Assembly (NCBI GenBank): GCA_965183855.1
Contig: CBCYMI010000009.1
Location: forward strand, 1 to 26,023
Source: CBCYMI01 sp965183855
GTDB taxonomy: Bacteria > Pseudomonadota > Alphaproteobacteria > Caulobacterales > Maricaulaceae
Reading direction: 5' to 3'
DNA length: 26,023 bases
In this document: positions 8,774 to 17,010 of the stretch, piece by piece
Layout: the number at the start of each line of letters is the position of its first letter
Position numbering within the stretch: position 1 is the first letter of the stretch
Made by a program: the position numbers and the translations under genes
Notes under the pieces: generated by a model
The model's database searches: none
What the model saw: the letters and a program-made list of their open reading frames with translations, nothing else
Told to the model about the DNA's origin: nothing

Positions 8774-9763
8774 TTATTCAGAATTTTTGAGATAAAAAGA
8801 TTTAGGCCATCTTCTGTGTAACCAAAACCAATCTTCTGGTTTTTCTTTTATTCTGTTTTCATAGAATTGATTAAGTTTAATGGCAAGGTTGATAACCTCA
8901 TCTTCATGAAATAAAGACTTTTGTTGTTTTCCTGCTTGTTTTTGACCTATTTTTAAATCATGGCTTCCCTTATAAATTGGAGGGTACATCCTGACTGTAA
9001 ACTGTGTTCCTTTATCTCGTTTACAGATAATCGGAATAATCGGTGTTTTTGTCTTTAAGGCAATGCGCAAAGGCGCAACTAACATCATTGCATTTTTTCC
9101 AAAAAAAGGGATTTCTAATCCTTCATTATATTTTTGATCTCCCATAAAAAATAAAGATTTTCCCTGCTTTAAACTTCGAACTAACTCCATTCCTCCTTTT
9201 AATCCTGACTTTGGTGTTAATAACTCCAATCCGATTTTTTCTCTTAATTTCTTTACCCTTTGGTCAAAATAAGGATTATTCATAGCCCGATAGGTTATTT
9301 GACATGAAAGATCCAGATATTTTGGCATCACAAGCAGAATTTCCCAGTTCGCAAAATGACCAGAAAGAAAAATAATAGGTATTTTTTTCTGCAAAATCTG
9401 TTTTGCTTCCTGATCAATCTCAACGTTTATCTTTCCTTGATTAAATTGATCTGCCAACTGTTTTAAACATAGAAATTCACCCAATATACGCCCCATATTT
9501 TCCCACATGCCCAATAGCCAAACATGACGCTCTTCTTTTGTAGATTTAGGAAACGCAATCTTCATGCTTTTTTCTGAAACCTTATGTCGTTTTGTTAAAG
9601 GTCCCAAATGCTTAAATAATTTTCCAAAAGAATTAGAAACTGAATCAACCGAAAAAAAATGTAGAATAAACACAGATATATCATAAAAAAACACTTCTAT
9701 ACGCCATATAATATGCTGTGTTCGCGTTTTAAAAAAGGATTTTAATGAAAAACCATCATTCAT
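8774..9763 (-). CDS. lpxL: Lipid A late acyltransferase (LpxL/HtrB family)
   Basis: A 329-residue inner-membrane acyltransferase that transfers an acyl chain onto a hydroxyacyl chain of Kdo-lipid A. The catalytic HX4E motif is visible as GHFANWE (His136, Glu141), followed by the family pattern YRAMNNPYFDQ and KSLFFMGDQKYNEGLEIPFFG. A hydrophobic stretch at about 18-40 is the membrane anchor. The length is typical. An AGGAA site lies 9 nt before the ATG. It is the last gene of the DUF374-waaA-lpxK-lpxL run, 36 nt after lpxK. The exact position and chain length it adds cannot be read from sequence; LpxL and LpxM specificities are not separable here. Confidence 0.92.
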   Translation of the reverse strand: MNDGFSLKSFFKTRTQHIIWRIEVFFYDISVFILHFFSVDSVSNSFGKLFKHLGPLTKRHKVSEKSMKIAFPKSTKEERHVWLLGMWENMGRILGEFLCLKQLADQFNQGKINVEIDQEAKQILQKKIPIIFLSGHFANWEILLVMPKYLDLSCQITYRAMNNPYFDQRVKKLREKIGLELLTPKSGLKGGMELVRSLKQGKSLFFMGDQKYNEGLEIPFFGKNAMMLVAPLRIALKTKTPIIPIICKRDKGTQFTVRMYPPIYKGSHDLKIGQKQAGKQQKSLFHEDEVINLAIKLNQFYENRIKEKPEDWFWLHRRWPKSFYLKNSE

Positions 9764-9799
9764 TATATTAATTTCCTGTGTTGATTTATACTATTCGTT

Positions 9800-10990
9800 T
9801 TATTTTTTTAAATGAGTTTGAATCATATTTTGAATAGACTCTCTAGATTCGAATTTAACTTTAATCGGTAAGAACATAATTTTTTTCTGGTCTTCTTCAG
9901 AAAGTCTGACCCAGTCTTTTTCTGTCGTAATAAGGTTAGCTTTTAATTTTCTTGCCTGCATATATAGTTTAGATAAATCTTTCTTGGAATAAGAATGATG
10001 ATCTGGAAAAGGAATAAATTCAAGAATATTAAGAGACATGTCTTTAAGTGTATCATAAAATTTCAAGGGACGTCCAATTCCACAAAAAGCGAGCCATTTC
10101 ATCTGAAGGCTCTCTTTTTTTGATATTTTCTGATACTGTTTTTCAATTTCTGTATTTAGAATAGAATCTGGTAGAAGTTGTGCTTTAAAAACAGGTATTT
10201 TACGGATGTGGTCTCGCAGCTTTTTATCTGATTTGGTCAACACGCTTGAATGAATCGAAAAATCCCTAACCATTAAAACGATCGCATCTATCCGTTTAAC
10301 AGCATCTTTTAGGCTCTCTCTCAACGGTCCTGATGGAAAAATTTCTCCATTTCCAAATCCTGTTTTTTCATCAATTACCAAAATATTTATATCCTTAAAC
10401 AAGGCAGGATTTTGCAGCCCATCATCCATAAGAATAAGATCAAAGGCTTTCTCAGATTTATTGATAAAAGATTGGTCAGATTGAATAGTGCTTTTTTGTA
10501 TATTATTCTGTTTTTCAATAGTTGATTTTAATGCCATAATATTTTCAGGATTTGCAATCCATTTTGCACCTTTTTTCCTATCTTTTGAGACACAAACTGA
10601 ATACAACTTATCAGAATGATTACCAATCCGTGTTTTTGCATATAATAATGCCTCATCACCAACATCAAGGCTATCATGCACATGAGAGTTAACATATAAT
10701 GGACCTTGATATCTACCTTTATATCCCCTCATTAAAATACATGGGTTTAAATTTAACTCTGAATAAAGCAAGTCATATAGTGCTTTTACAATTGGTGTTT
10801 TACCTGCCCCTCCCATCACAATATTACCAACACATATAACTGGGATTTTGAACCGAACTGGTTTTGTTTTTCTTAGTTTCGTTTGTGTAATCCATTGATA
10901 GATAAAGGCAATTGGTTTTAAAAATGTTCTGGTTAAAGGAGCTGAGTTTTTTCCTGATTTATGATACCAGAATTCTGGGCTATTCATCAT
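9800..10990 (-). CDS. lpxK: Tetraacyldisaccharide 4'-kinase
   Basis: LpxK phosphorylates the 4' position of the tetraacyl disaccharide to give lipid IVA at the inner face of the cytoplasmic membrane. The N-terminal helix (about 20-36) anchors it. The Walker A motif reads VGNIVMGGAGKTP (GGAGKT about 60-65), and the second motif is LILMDDGLQNPAL at about 185-197. At 396 residues it is longer than usual (about 310-340). Part of the excess is a polar insert at about 151-183, rich in Ser, Asn, Gln and Lys, just before the DDG motif. Its start overlaps the waaA end by 11 nt, so the two are translationally coupled. A second ATG at 10987 is an alternative start. Confidence 0.95.
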   Translation of the reverse strand: MMNSPEFWYHKSGKNSAPLTRTFLKPIAFIYQWITQTKLRKTKPVRFKIPVICVGNIVMGGAGKTPIVKALYDLLYSELNLNPCILMRGYKGRYQGPLYVNSHVHDSLDVGDEALLYAKTRIGNHSDKLYSVCVSKDRKKGAKWIANPENIMALKSTIEKQNNIQKSTIQSDQSFINKSEKAFDLILMDDGLQNPALFKDINILVIDEKTGFGNGEIFPSGPLRESLKDAVKRIDAIVLMVRDFSIHSSVLTKSDKKLRDHIRKIPVFKAQLLPDSILNTEIEKQYQKISKKESLQMKWLAFCGIGRPLKFYDTLKDMSLNILEFIPFPDHHSYSKKDLSKLYMQARKLKANLITTEKDWVRLSEEDQKKIMFLPIKVKFESRESIQNMIQTHLKK

Positions 10991-12344
10991 AGATCACCTT
11001 GTTTAATAAAGGCGTTAATGCCTTAACTGTTAAATCTAGCGCTTTTTGATCTTCTAAAACGATCTTTAAGGCATATTGGGTCATTTTTTGATATTTATTT
11101 TGATCTGACCAGATTTCCGTTACAAATAATTCTAATTCTCTTTCTTGTTCTATAAGAAATGCTGCTTTTTGTGCAAATAAACGTTTATAAATATATGAAA
11201 AACTTTCGACATGTTTTCCAGAAATCACAACACTCTTGTGAAAAACAGGCTCATAAGGGTTATGCCCCTTATATTCTGATTTCAGAGAGCCTCCAATAAG
11301 TGAAACAGGTGATAAGTTATAAAACAAATCCAGTTCTCCCATTGTATTCACTAGATAAATCTGATCTTGATTTTTTGGAAGTACAATATCATCTTTTGAA
11401 TGGTCAGAGCTCATTTCTTCAGAATTTTGATTTTTTGAGATTGGATATAAATCAGAAGTTCTTTTTCGGATAGAAAATTGAAACTGCATCTCCTCTAGAG
11501 TTCTCTTAATATCCATTATGCGTTCTAGATGGCGAGGAACCAGAATTAAGAGTGCCGATGGATTTGTTCTCAATAGGTTTTGATGTGTTCTTAGAATATA
11601 TTCTTCTTCTCTTGAATGCGTGCTTGCCGCTAACCAAACAAGCCTATCATGACATGCCAAAACAAGGTTTTTTAAATCATCAGGATCTGGTTGTCCTAAT
11701 TTTCCTGCTCCTTTGATGTTCCCTGTATAGGGAATATTTCTCTGCAAAATGGTTTGTAAGGCTTGTTGTGTCAAATCATCTGCTGCTAAAATAAGATTAA
11801 ATGTGCTTAATATTTTAAATGCAAATTTCCGATAATATAACCAGTTTTTTTGTGTTCTTTTACTTAAACGAGCATTAATCAATGCCATTTGAATTTGTTT
11901 TGATGATGTTTTTGCAATCAAATTCGGCCAAATCTCTGATTCAGAAAAAATTGCCATATCAGGTTTCCAATGTACCAAAAATCGATCTACAGAAAAGGGT
12001 GTATCGACAGGACAAAATTGATGTATCGTACGTTTTAATTGTCCTGATTTGATTAAATCAGAAACAAGCCTGGCAGATGTTATACTTGCCGAAGTTATTA
12101 GCCAAAACACATCAGGATATTTATCTTTTAGCGTATTTTGTACCATACGTAAGACCATAATTTCTCCGACACTTACACCATGTAGCCAGATTACTTTTCC
12201 CAAAGGACGTCTTGTTTTTGTATATCCTAACCGCTCCAAAAGGCGATTTTTATCTTCCTTGCCACGCCAAGATCTAAAATAAAGAAAAAATGGCACAATA
12301 GGGGTTAAACAAAATGTTAATAATCGATAAACTGCCAGATACAT
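10980..12344 (-). CDS. waaA: Kdo transferase (3-deoxy-D-manno-octulosonate transferase)
   Basis: WaaA (KdtA) attaches Kdo from CMP-Kdo to lipid IVA at the cytoplasmic membrane. The 454-residue protein has an N-terminal anchor (about 4-24). Next comes WLHGVSVGE, with the catalytic base Glu61, then FSESEIWPNLI at about 133-143. The C-terminal part has LAASTHSREEE (238-248), LVPRHLER and the GHNPYEP loop at about 360-366. An insert of about 33 residues rich in Ser, Asn, Asp and Lys (about 296-328) interrupts the second domain before YLVNTMGELDLFY, explaining the extra length. The AAGG site lies 8 nt before the start. It lies 54 nt after the DUF374 gene and overlaps lpxK. Whether it adds one or two sugars cannot be told. 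Confidence 0.95.
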   Translation of the reverse strand: MYLAVYRLLTFCLTPIVPFFLYFRSWRGKEDKNRLLERLGYTKTRRPLGKVIWLHGVSVGEIMVLRMVQNTLKDKYPDVFWLITSASITSARLVSDLIKSGQLKRTIHQFCPVDTPFSVDRFLVHWKPDMAIFSESEIWPNLIAKTSSKQIQMALINARLSKRTQKNWLYYRKFAFKILSTFNLILAADDLTQQALQTILQRNIPYTGNIKGAGKLGQPDPDDLKNLVLACHDRLVWLAASTHSREEEYILRTHQNLLRTNPSALLILVPRHLERIMDIKRTLEEMQFQFSIRKRTSDLYPISKNQNSEEMSSDHSKDDIVLPKNQDQIYLVNTMGELDLFYNLSPVSLIGGSLKSEYKGHNPYEPVFHKSVVISGKHVESFSYIYKRLFAQKAAFLIEQERELELFVTEIWSDQNKYQKMTQYALKIVLEDQKALDLTVKALTPLLNKVIYDE

Positions 12345-12398
12345 CTTAAAAACCTTATGATATTCCTAAACCAGATAAGAGGCTATATTCTCCGATTT

Positions 12399-13293
12399 CT
12401 ATTTATGACGTTTTATTTCCGCAGGTTTAATTGGTTCTACACTACACTCAAGGTCAACTTTTTCACAAAGCTGGTTCAACACAGTCTCTATTTTTTTTTG
12501 AGCTAAAGCTAAATCCTGATTATTGGCATGTTTGGGGATGGGTGGCAAAACTGCCCATATATAAGCTCCTTTGCCAAAAGGTAAGGGTAATATAAATTTA
12601 TCCCATGTTTTAAAGACAATTCGAAATTGTTTTGACCAAGAGAATAAAACAATGGGCGCTCCTGAGAATTTTGACATATGGACAAGTCCAAATCCACCTC
12701 TCATCCGAGGACCTCTTGGACCATCAAGCGTTAAGAATGGAATTCCTCCCTGATTAATAAACCTTAACATTTCACGATACACACTAATAGTACGTTTTGA
12801 TTTGGTCTTTTTTTTAGGGTTATAGGCAGAACCTCTAAAGACTTTCATTCCAGCCATTTTAGCAGGATCTTGCTCCAATTTCTCCATCTCGAGAAAGAGA
12901 AGACATAACCGCTTGTTGCTGCCCTTTTTTTGACCAAAACAAACTAATCATTAAAAGGCGACCATGCCAAAACCCCCCAACACCACCTTTGACTTTCTGA
13001 TGTTTTGTTTTTAACTCCTGACTGAAATCTGATTTAGTATCCTCAAACGTTTTTTGTTCAGTTGAACCATTTTGACTTAAATTATTCTTCTCTTTTTCTA
13101 TTGAATTAGAAGAATGGCTCATATGTTTCCAATCTTCTTCCGTATATATAAATTGCCCGCGCCAAAATGCCTTAATTTCTTTTTCTCCCCCGATTTGCTT
13201 CCAGTTTGTGGTATATCGCACAAATAGCATATACATTTTTAATACGATCATTAATATATTCAATATAACTGGATGATAAATCAAATTTTTCAC
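12399..13293 (-). pseudogene. DUF374 lysophospholipid acyltransferase-family protein (LpxJ-like), frameshifted
   Basis: Two overlapping frames form one DUF374 protein. The upstream part has an N-terminal hydrophobic helix, GFWHGRLLMISLFW (with the active-site His) and SLSRDGEIGAR, then runs into a stop at 12859. The downstream part resumes with AKMAGMKVFRGS, TLDGPRGPRMRGGFG and LPLPFGKGAYIW. Removing one base near 12870, in the aga-tcc stretch, gives DGEIGARPAKMAGMKVFRGS, which restores the family's 14-residue spacing between DGE and RGS. The repaired protein is about 297 residues. The best start is the GTG at 13293, with AAGGA 7 nt upstream, rather than the in-frame TTG at 13314. A polar insert of about 45 residues precedes the His motif. 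LpxJ, a lipid A secondary acyltransferase of Campylobacter and Helicobacter, belongs to this family, and the operon context supports that role. As read, the active site would be split. Confidence 0.85.
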
Positions 13294-13569
13294 CTGGGTT
13301 TCCTTATCTTGCAATCATTTAGATCATACTGGAATTTACAAATGATACCAGTATATAGCCATATATGTTTTTTATGTATATAAAACAATTAAAAAATATC
13401 AGACATAACTCTGAAAGATTAAAGTTTATGTACATTAGCTATCTAAATTCAACAGGAAAGATTCTTCTTAATCTGATTATTTCTTACTTTGAATTTGAAT
13501 AAAGCAGAATTCTTCTATAAACAAAAACCAAACAAATATTGACTTTCTCAAACGGAGTTCCCAAACAAA

Positions 13570-14232
13570 ATGACATTCCACGATCTAAGCAGCCCTAAAC
13601 ATTATCGGAATGCATATTTAAATATGTATTTAACAGATCACGGTTTTATTCGTGTTTTCTTTCAAAACAAACATAAAATAACGGAAAATGCCTGGAGATC
13701 TAACCAGCCTACCCCCAAACAATTAAGCGCATGGAAAGAATATGGTATTAAAACCATTTTAAATTTAAGAGGAAAAAATGGGTATGGCTCTTATGTCTTA
13801 GAAAAAGAAGCTTGCAAAAAATTAAACCTAACCTTAATTGATTTTAGAGTTAAATCACGAGACATGCCAGAAAAGAAAGTGATTTATGATGCACAGTATC
13901 TTTTTGAAAGCATAGAATATCCTTTTTTAATGCATTGTAAATCTGGAGCAGATAGGACAGGAATTATAGGAACTTTGTTTAAGATATTGAAAGAAAATCA
14001 AACCGTTGAAAATGCAATAGAGCAATTAAGCTTTAAATATCTACATGTCAAACAAGGAAAAACAGGCATGATTGATTTTTTCTTTGAAACCGCATTAAAA
14101 GCAAAAGCAAATACAGCTAAAGAGTTTCTAAACTGGGTAAAAAATGACTATGATCCAAAGCAGTTAAAATCACAATTTATGAGCCAATGGTGGGCAAATA
14201 TTTTAGTAGATAAAATCCTAAACCGGGAATAG
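13570..14232 (+). CDS. Cys-based tyrosine/dual-specificity phosphatase, CtpA-like
   Basis: A 220-residue protein with the phosphatase loop HCKSGADRTG: nucleophile Cys123 and phosphate-binding Arg129 (CX5R). A likely general acid is Asp98 in VKSRDMP. The family pattern WRSNQPTPKQLSAWKEYGIKTILNLRG precedes it. No signal peptide is visible, so it should act in the cytoplasm or at the inner face of the membrane. It is transcribed divergently from the DUF374-waaA-lpxK-lpxL operon across a 255-bp gap. A Caulobacter relative, CtpA, is known to be needed for normal outer membrane and lipid A structure. By analogy this protein may act on lipid A phosphates rather than phosphotyrosine; that is inference. 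A possible ribosome site, CGGAG, lies 12 nt before the ATG. Confidence 0.85.
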   Translation: MTFHDLSSPKHYRNAYLNMYLTDHGFIRVFFQNKHKITENAWRSNQPTPKQLSAWKEYGIKTILNLRGKNGYGSYVLEKEACKKLNLTLIDFRVKSRDMPEKKVIYDAQYLFESIEYPFLMHCKSGADRTGIIGTLFKILKENQTVENAIEQLSFKYLHVKQGKTGMIDFFFETALKAKANTAKEFLNWVKNDYDPKQLKSQFMSQWWANILVDKILNRE

Positions 14233-14424
14233 AATATAAAAATAATTTTACAGTTTGATATTAACAAACTTTCTATTTTATGTTCAAAACAAATTTAATA
14301 GATAAAGCAATTTATTCTTTCTGATGATATCCTTTATCTTTTTATAAAATAACGTTAGAGCTCCTGTTTAAAATCAGGAAATATTCTGAGTATTAACAAA
14401 TTACTAGAATGAGGAACCCTTTTT

Positions 14425-15270
14425 ATGATCATACACTTAATTGCAAATGCACAAGCAAACAATGTCTCATCTATTATTGAGAAATATATCCAATTGAGCA
14501 TTTCATATATTCCCAAAATAATCTCAGCACTTTTAATTCTAATTATCGGTCTGTTTATTGCCTCTTGGGTTAAAAACACAATTATTAAAATTGCCCATAA
14601 AGACAAACGAATAGATAAAACCATTGGAGCCTTTTTAGCCTCTATTGCCAAATGGGGTATAATGGCACTTGTTCTTATTGCAGTATTAAAAAATTTCGGA
14701 TTCGAAACAACGTCTCTTGCTGCAATATTAGGAGCAACAACACTTGCAGTTGGACTTGCCTTACAAGGAACATTAGGCAATGTAGCCGCAGGGTTTATGC
14801 TAATTATTTTTCGTCCATATAAACTTAAGGATCTGGTGGAAATAGATGGTCGAATTGGTGTTGTGAGCGATATTAATATTTTTACAACAGAGCTTACAAC
14901 TCCTGATAATATCAAGGTTATTATTGCTAACAGCCAAGCATGGGGATCTGTTATCATCAATATGTCAAGTTATAAAACACGTAGAATTGACCTTGAATTT
15001 GGGATTGATTATAATGATGATATTAATAAAGCAATGAAAACAATTCTAGATACTGTTAAAAAAGATAACCGGGTTTTAGAGCAAAAAGAACCTTGGGTGC
15101 GTGTTACCAGCCTTGGCGATTCTTCTGTTAATCTAACGCTGCGGATCTGGGTTAAAACAGCAGATTATTGGGAAACAAAATTTGATGCCATCAAATCTAT
15201 TAAAGAAGCATTTGATAAAAATAATATTTCCATTCCCTATCCCCATCAGGTTGAAATTAAAAAAGATTAA
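14425..15270 (+). CDS. mscS: Small-conductance mechanosensitive channel (MscS family)
   Basis: A 281-residue channel close to the minimal MscS size. Three membrane helices lie at about 29-50, 68-90 and 95-128. The pore-lining third helix reads ATTLAVGLALQGTLGNVAAG, with the Ala/Gly packing pattern of the family, and leads into FRPYKLKDLVEIDG at the start of the cytoplasmic beta domain. The protein opens when membrane tension rises and releases solutes during osmotic downshock. It is followed by a strong hairpin at 15286-15318. GAGGAA lies about 8 nt before the ATG. It could be a stand-alone gene; the gap from the phosphatase is 192 nt. Confidence 0.93.
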   Translation: MIIHLIANAQANNVSSIIEKYIQLSISYIPKIISALLILIIGLFIASWVKNTIIKIAHKDKRIDKTIGAFLASIAKWGIMALVLIAVLKNFGFETTSLAAILGATTLAVGLALQGTLGNVAAGFMLIIFRPYKLKDLVEIDGRIGVVSDINIFTTELTTPDNIKVIIANSQAWGSVIINMSSYKTRRIDLEFGIDYNDDINKAMKTILDTVKKDNRVLEQKEPWVRVTSLGDSSVNLTLRIWVKTADYWETKFDAIKSIKEAFDKNNISIPYPHQVEIKKD

Positions 15271-15285
15271 TCTATAAAACCTGTT

Positions 15286-15318
15286 TATCGGAGCAAATGA
15301 AACAAATTTGCTCCGATA
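15286..15318 (+). terminator. Strong hairpin after mscS
   Basis: TATCGGAGCAAAT (15286-15298) and ATTTGCTCCGATA (15306-15318) are perfect inverted copies with a 7-nt loop, starting 16 nt after the mscS stop. A 13-bp perfect stem is strong for this AT-rich DNA. No T-run follows on the plus strand, so it may be a terminator of the non-canonical kind or an mRNA 3'-end stabiliser. Confidence 0.55.
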
Positions 15319-15537
15319 CATATATACTGAAATGATTTGGAACATCTCTCTATTAGAAATCTGCTTTTTAACTTTTATACCAGGCTGAATATTCTATATA
15401 CCAGATTTACCCGGAATTAAAAACATCTTGTTCTCGCTTTATTCATTTTTAATCTTTACTCTATCCTTGGTAAAATAGATAATCCTGATATAAGAAAACA
15501 ATCATTTAGAACTTAAGATGAAATTCGGAAACAGAAT

Positions 15538-16029
15538 ATGTCTGATCAAAAAAATGCTATTGAAAAACGGATTCAACACTATGCAAATGCCATGGTAGAA
15601 GGGTCTCCATTTGCACATTTTTTAAATATACAATTAATTGAAGTTACAAGAACAACCTCTACCCTATCTGTTGACTATCGAGAGGATCTGATCGGAGATA
15701 GCCATAAAGCTATTATTCATGGAGGTGTGATCACAAGCCTGCTAGATCATGCCTCTGGTGTTGCCGCCTTTGCAGCAATGGGAGCAGAAATGTCGGTTGC
15801 TACTCTTGATCTGAGAATAGACTATATGCGTAGTGCAAATCCTGGCTCAAAACTAATTGGTAAAGCCTGCTGTTATAAAACCTCAACTCATATTGCATTT
15901 GTTCGCTCTGAAGCACATGATGATCAATCTGAAAAAGGGAAAGAACCTGTTGCCATTGCACAATCTGCTTTTATGGTGCTTTCTCTAAATAATAATGAGA
16001 AAAATAAATACGGAGCAAAAAAAATATAA
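15538..16029 (+). CDS. PaaI-type hotdog thioesterase (first of a pair)
   Basis: A 163-residue hotdog-fold protein. The hydrophobic helix motif HGGVITSLLDHASGVAA (His61-Gly-Gly, Asp70) is the acyl-CoA thioesterase signature of the PaaI/4HBT group, and the following strand ATLDLRIDYMRSANPG is also typical. It hydrolyses an acyl-CoA or aryl-CoA thioester; the substrate is unknown. A charged C-terminal tail (NNNEKNKYGAKK) extends past the fold. The next gene is a second hotdog protein 42 nt downstream, so the two are probably co-transcribed and may form a heteromer or have different substrates. Confidence 0.88.
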   Translation: MSDQKNAIEKRIQHYANAMVEGSPFAHFLNIQLIEVTRTTSTLSVDYREDLIGDSHKAIIHGGVITSLLDHASGVAAFAAMGAEMSVATLDLRIDYMRSANPGSKLIGKACCYKTSTHIAFVRSEAHDDQSEKGKEPVAIAQSAFMVLSLNNNEKNKYGAKKI

Positions 16030-16071
16030 ACAGATTTAATCTTAAACTCCAAATGATTTCGGAATATGCTT

Positions 16072-16485
16072 ATGATTAGTTTTTATGAAAAGATAATTTT
16101 AATCTGCCCTTATGCAAAAACATTAGGAATCCAGTTTGATTATGATCAAAAAGGAATATTTTCTATTTTACCTTATCATGTTCATCTTGTAGGAAACCCG
16201 CTTGCCAAAGCTTTACACGGAGGTGCAATCGGTAGTTTTATGGAAATCACAGCAATCTCAAACCTGATATATAAAACACCAAAAACAGAAATGATACAAC
16301 AAAACCAACTAGCAAAGCCTATTAATCTATCTATTACCTATTTAATAAAAGCCAGACTTGAAACACTTTTTGCTCGTGCAGAATTAACAAAACAAGGACG
16401 AAGAGTATCCCATATCAATGTCATTTCATGGCAAACAGATGAACATGTTCCGATTGCAACTCTTTCTGCCCATTTTTTATTATAA
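16072..16485 (+). CDS. PaaI-type hotdog thioesterase (second of a pair)
   Basis: A 137-residue hotdog protein with LHGGAIGSFMEITAI (His49-Gly-Gly, Glu58 in place of the Asp of its neighbour) and the strand PINLSITYLIKARLE. The ATG at 16072 is preferred over the one at 16066 because GGAA at 16061-16064 is then 7 nt upstream instead of 1 nt. It is a diverged partner of the preceding gene: similar fold, low identity, different catalytic acid. A tandem pair of such thioesterases is a recurrent arrangement in alphaproteobacteria as I recall it. Function beyond acyl-CoA hydrolysis is unknown. Confidence 0.82.
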   Translation: MISFYEKIILICPYAKTLGIQFDYDQKGIFSILPYHVHLVGNPLAKALHGGAIGSFMEITAISNLIYKTPKTEMIQQNQLAKPINLSITYLIKARLETLFARAELTKQGRRVSHINVISWQTDEHVPIATLSAHFLL

Positions 16486-16661
16486 AGAAGACCTGTTTTA
16501 CAGAGACTTAACTTCATCTCATTTAACCATTGTTTTTTAATAGAAACTCAGATTAATTCTAATTGATCTTCATTAAGATCATTCCATTATTTGATTCAGT
16601 TTATATTAATTTTTTTATGATAAAAGATCCTTTTTATCTACTTAATTTGAAGGTATTGGAT

Positions 16662-16790
16662 ATGCAGAGAAAATGGATCCCTTATATCGCGTTTGCATTT
16701 TTTTTAATTCTTCCTGCTTTTTTAGCTAAATCAGCATACGGTTCTTTATCCCACACACCTGTGTATAAAATAGAATCTATAAAGCAATAA
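16662..16790 (+). CDS. Possible 42-residue peptide with signal sequence
   Basis: A short frame starting MQRKWIPYIAFAFFLILP: a basic start, a hydrophobic core of about 15 residues and a possible signal peptidase site around AKSAYG, leaving a mature part of some 18 residues. GAAGG lies 8 nt before this ATG, whereas the longer reading from 16563 has no clear ribosome site. Nothing resembles a known family. The signal-like shape and ribosome site argue for a real gene; the small size and AT-rich setting argue against. The remainder of 16486-17010 shows no other gene. Confidence 0.35.
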   Translation: MQRKWIPYIAFAFFLILPAFLAKSAYGSLSHTPVYKIESIKQ

Positions 16791-17010
16791 TCAGATTGCA
16801 CAAACGATCATAAATAAAAAACACTCAAGCTATTCCATAATCACTTTTGATATAAGAACAAGTTCAGACCTTAGAAAAGGCAATACATATTATTAAATTC
16901 TATTTTAAAATAGATTCCCTAAATTCAGAATTTTAACCTCTTTTTTCTTTTTCACTACATTATTCTAAAAAATAAAAATATCTATAATACGTACTGACAA
17001 ATATATTTTA

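Noticed and set aside
14355..14960. 201-codon open frame antisense to mscS
   Set aside because: A shadow of the channel gene: its hydrophobic look comes from the complementary coding of membrane helices, and there is no ribosome site.
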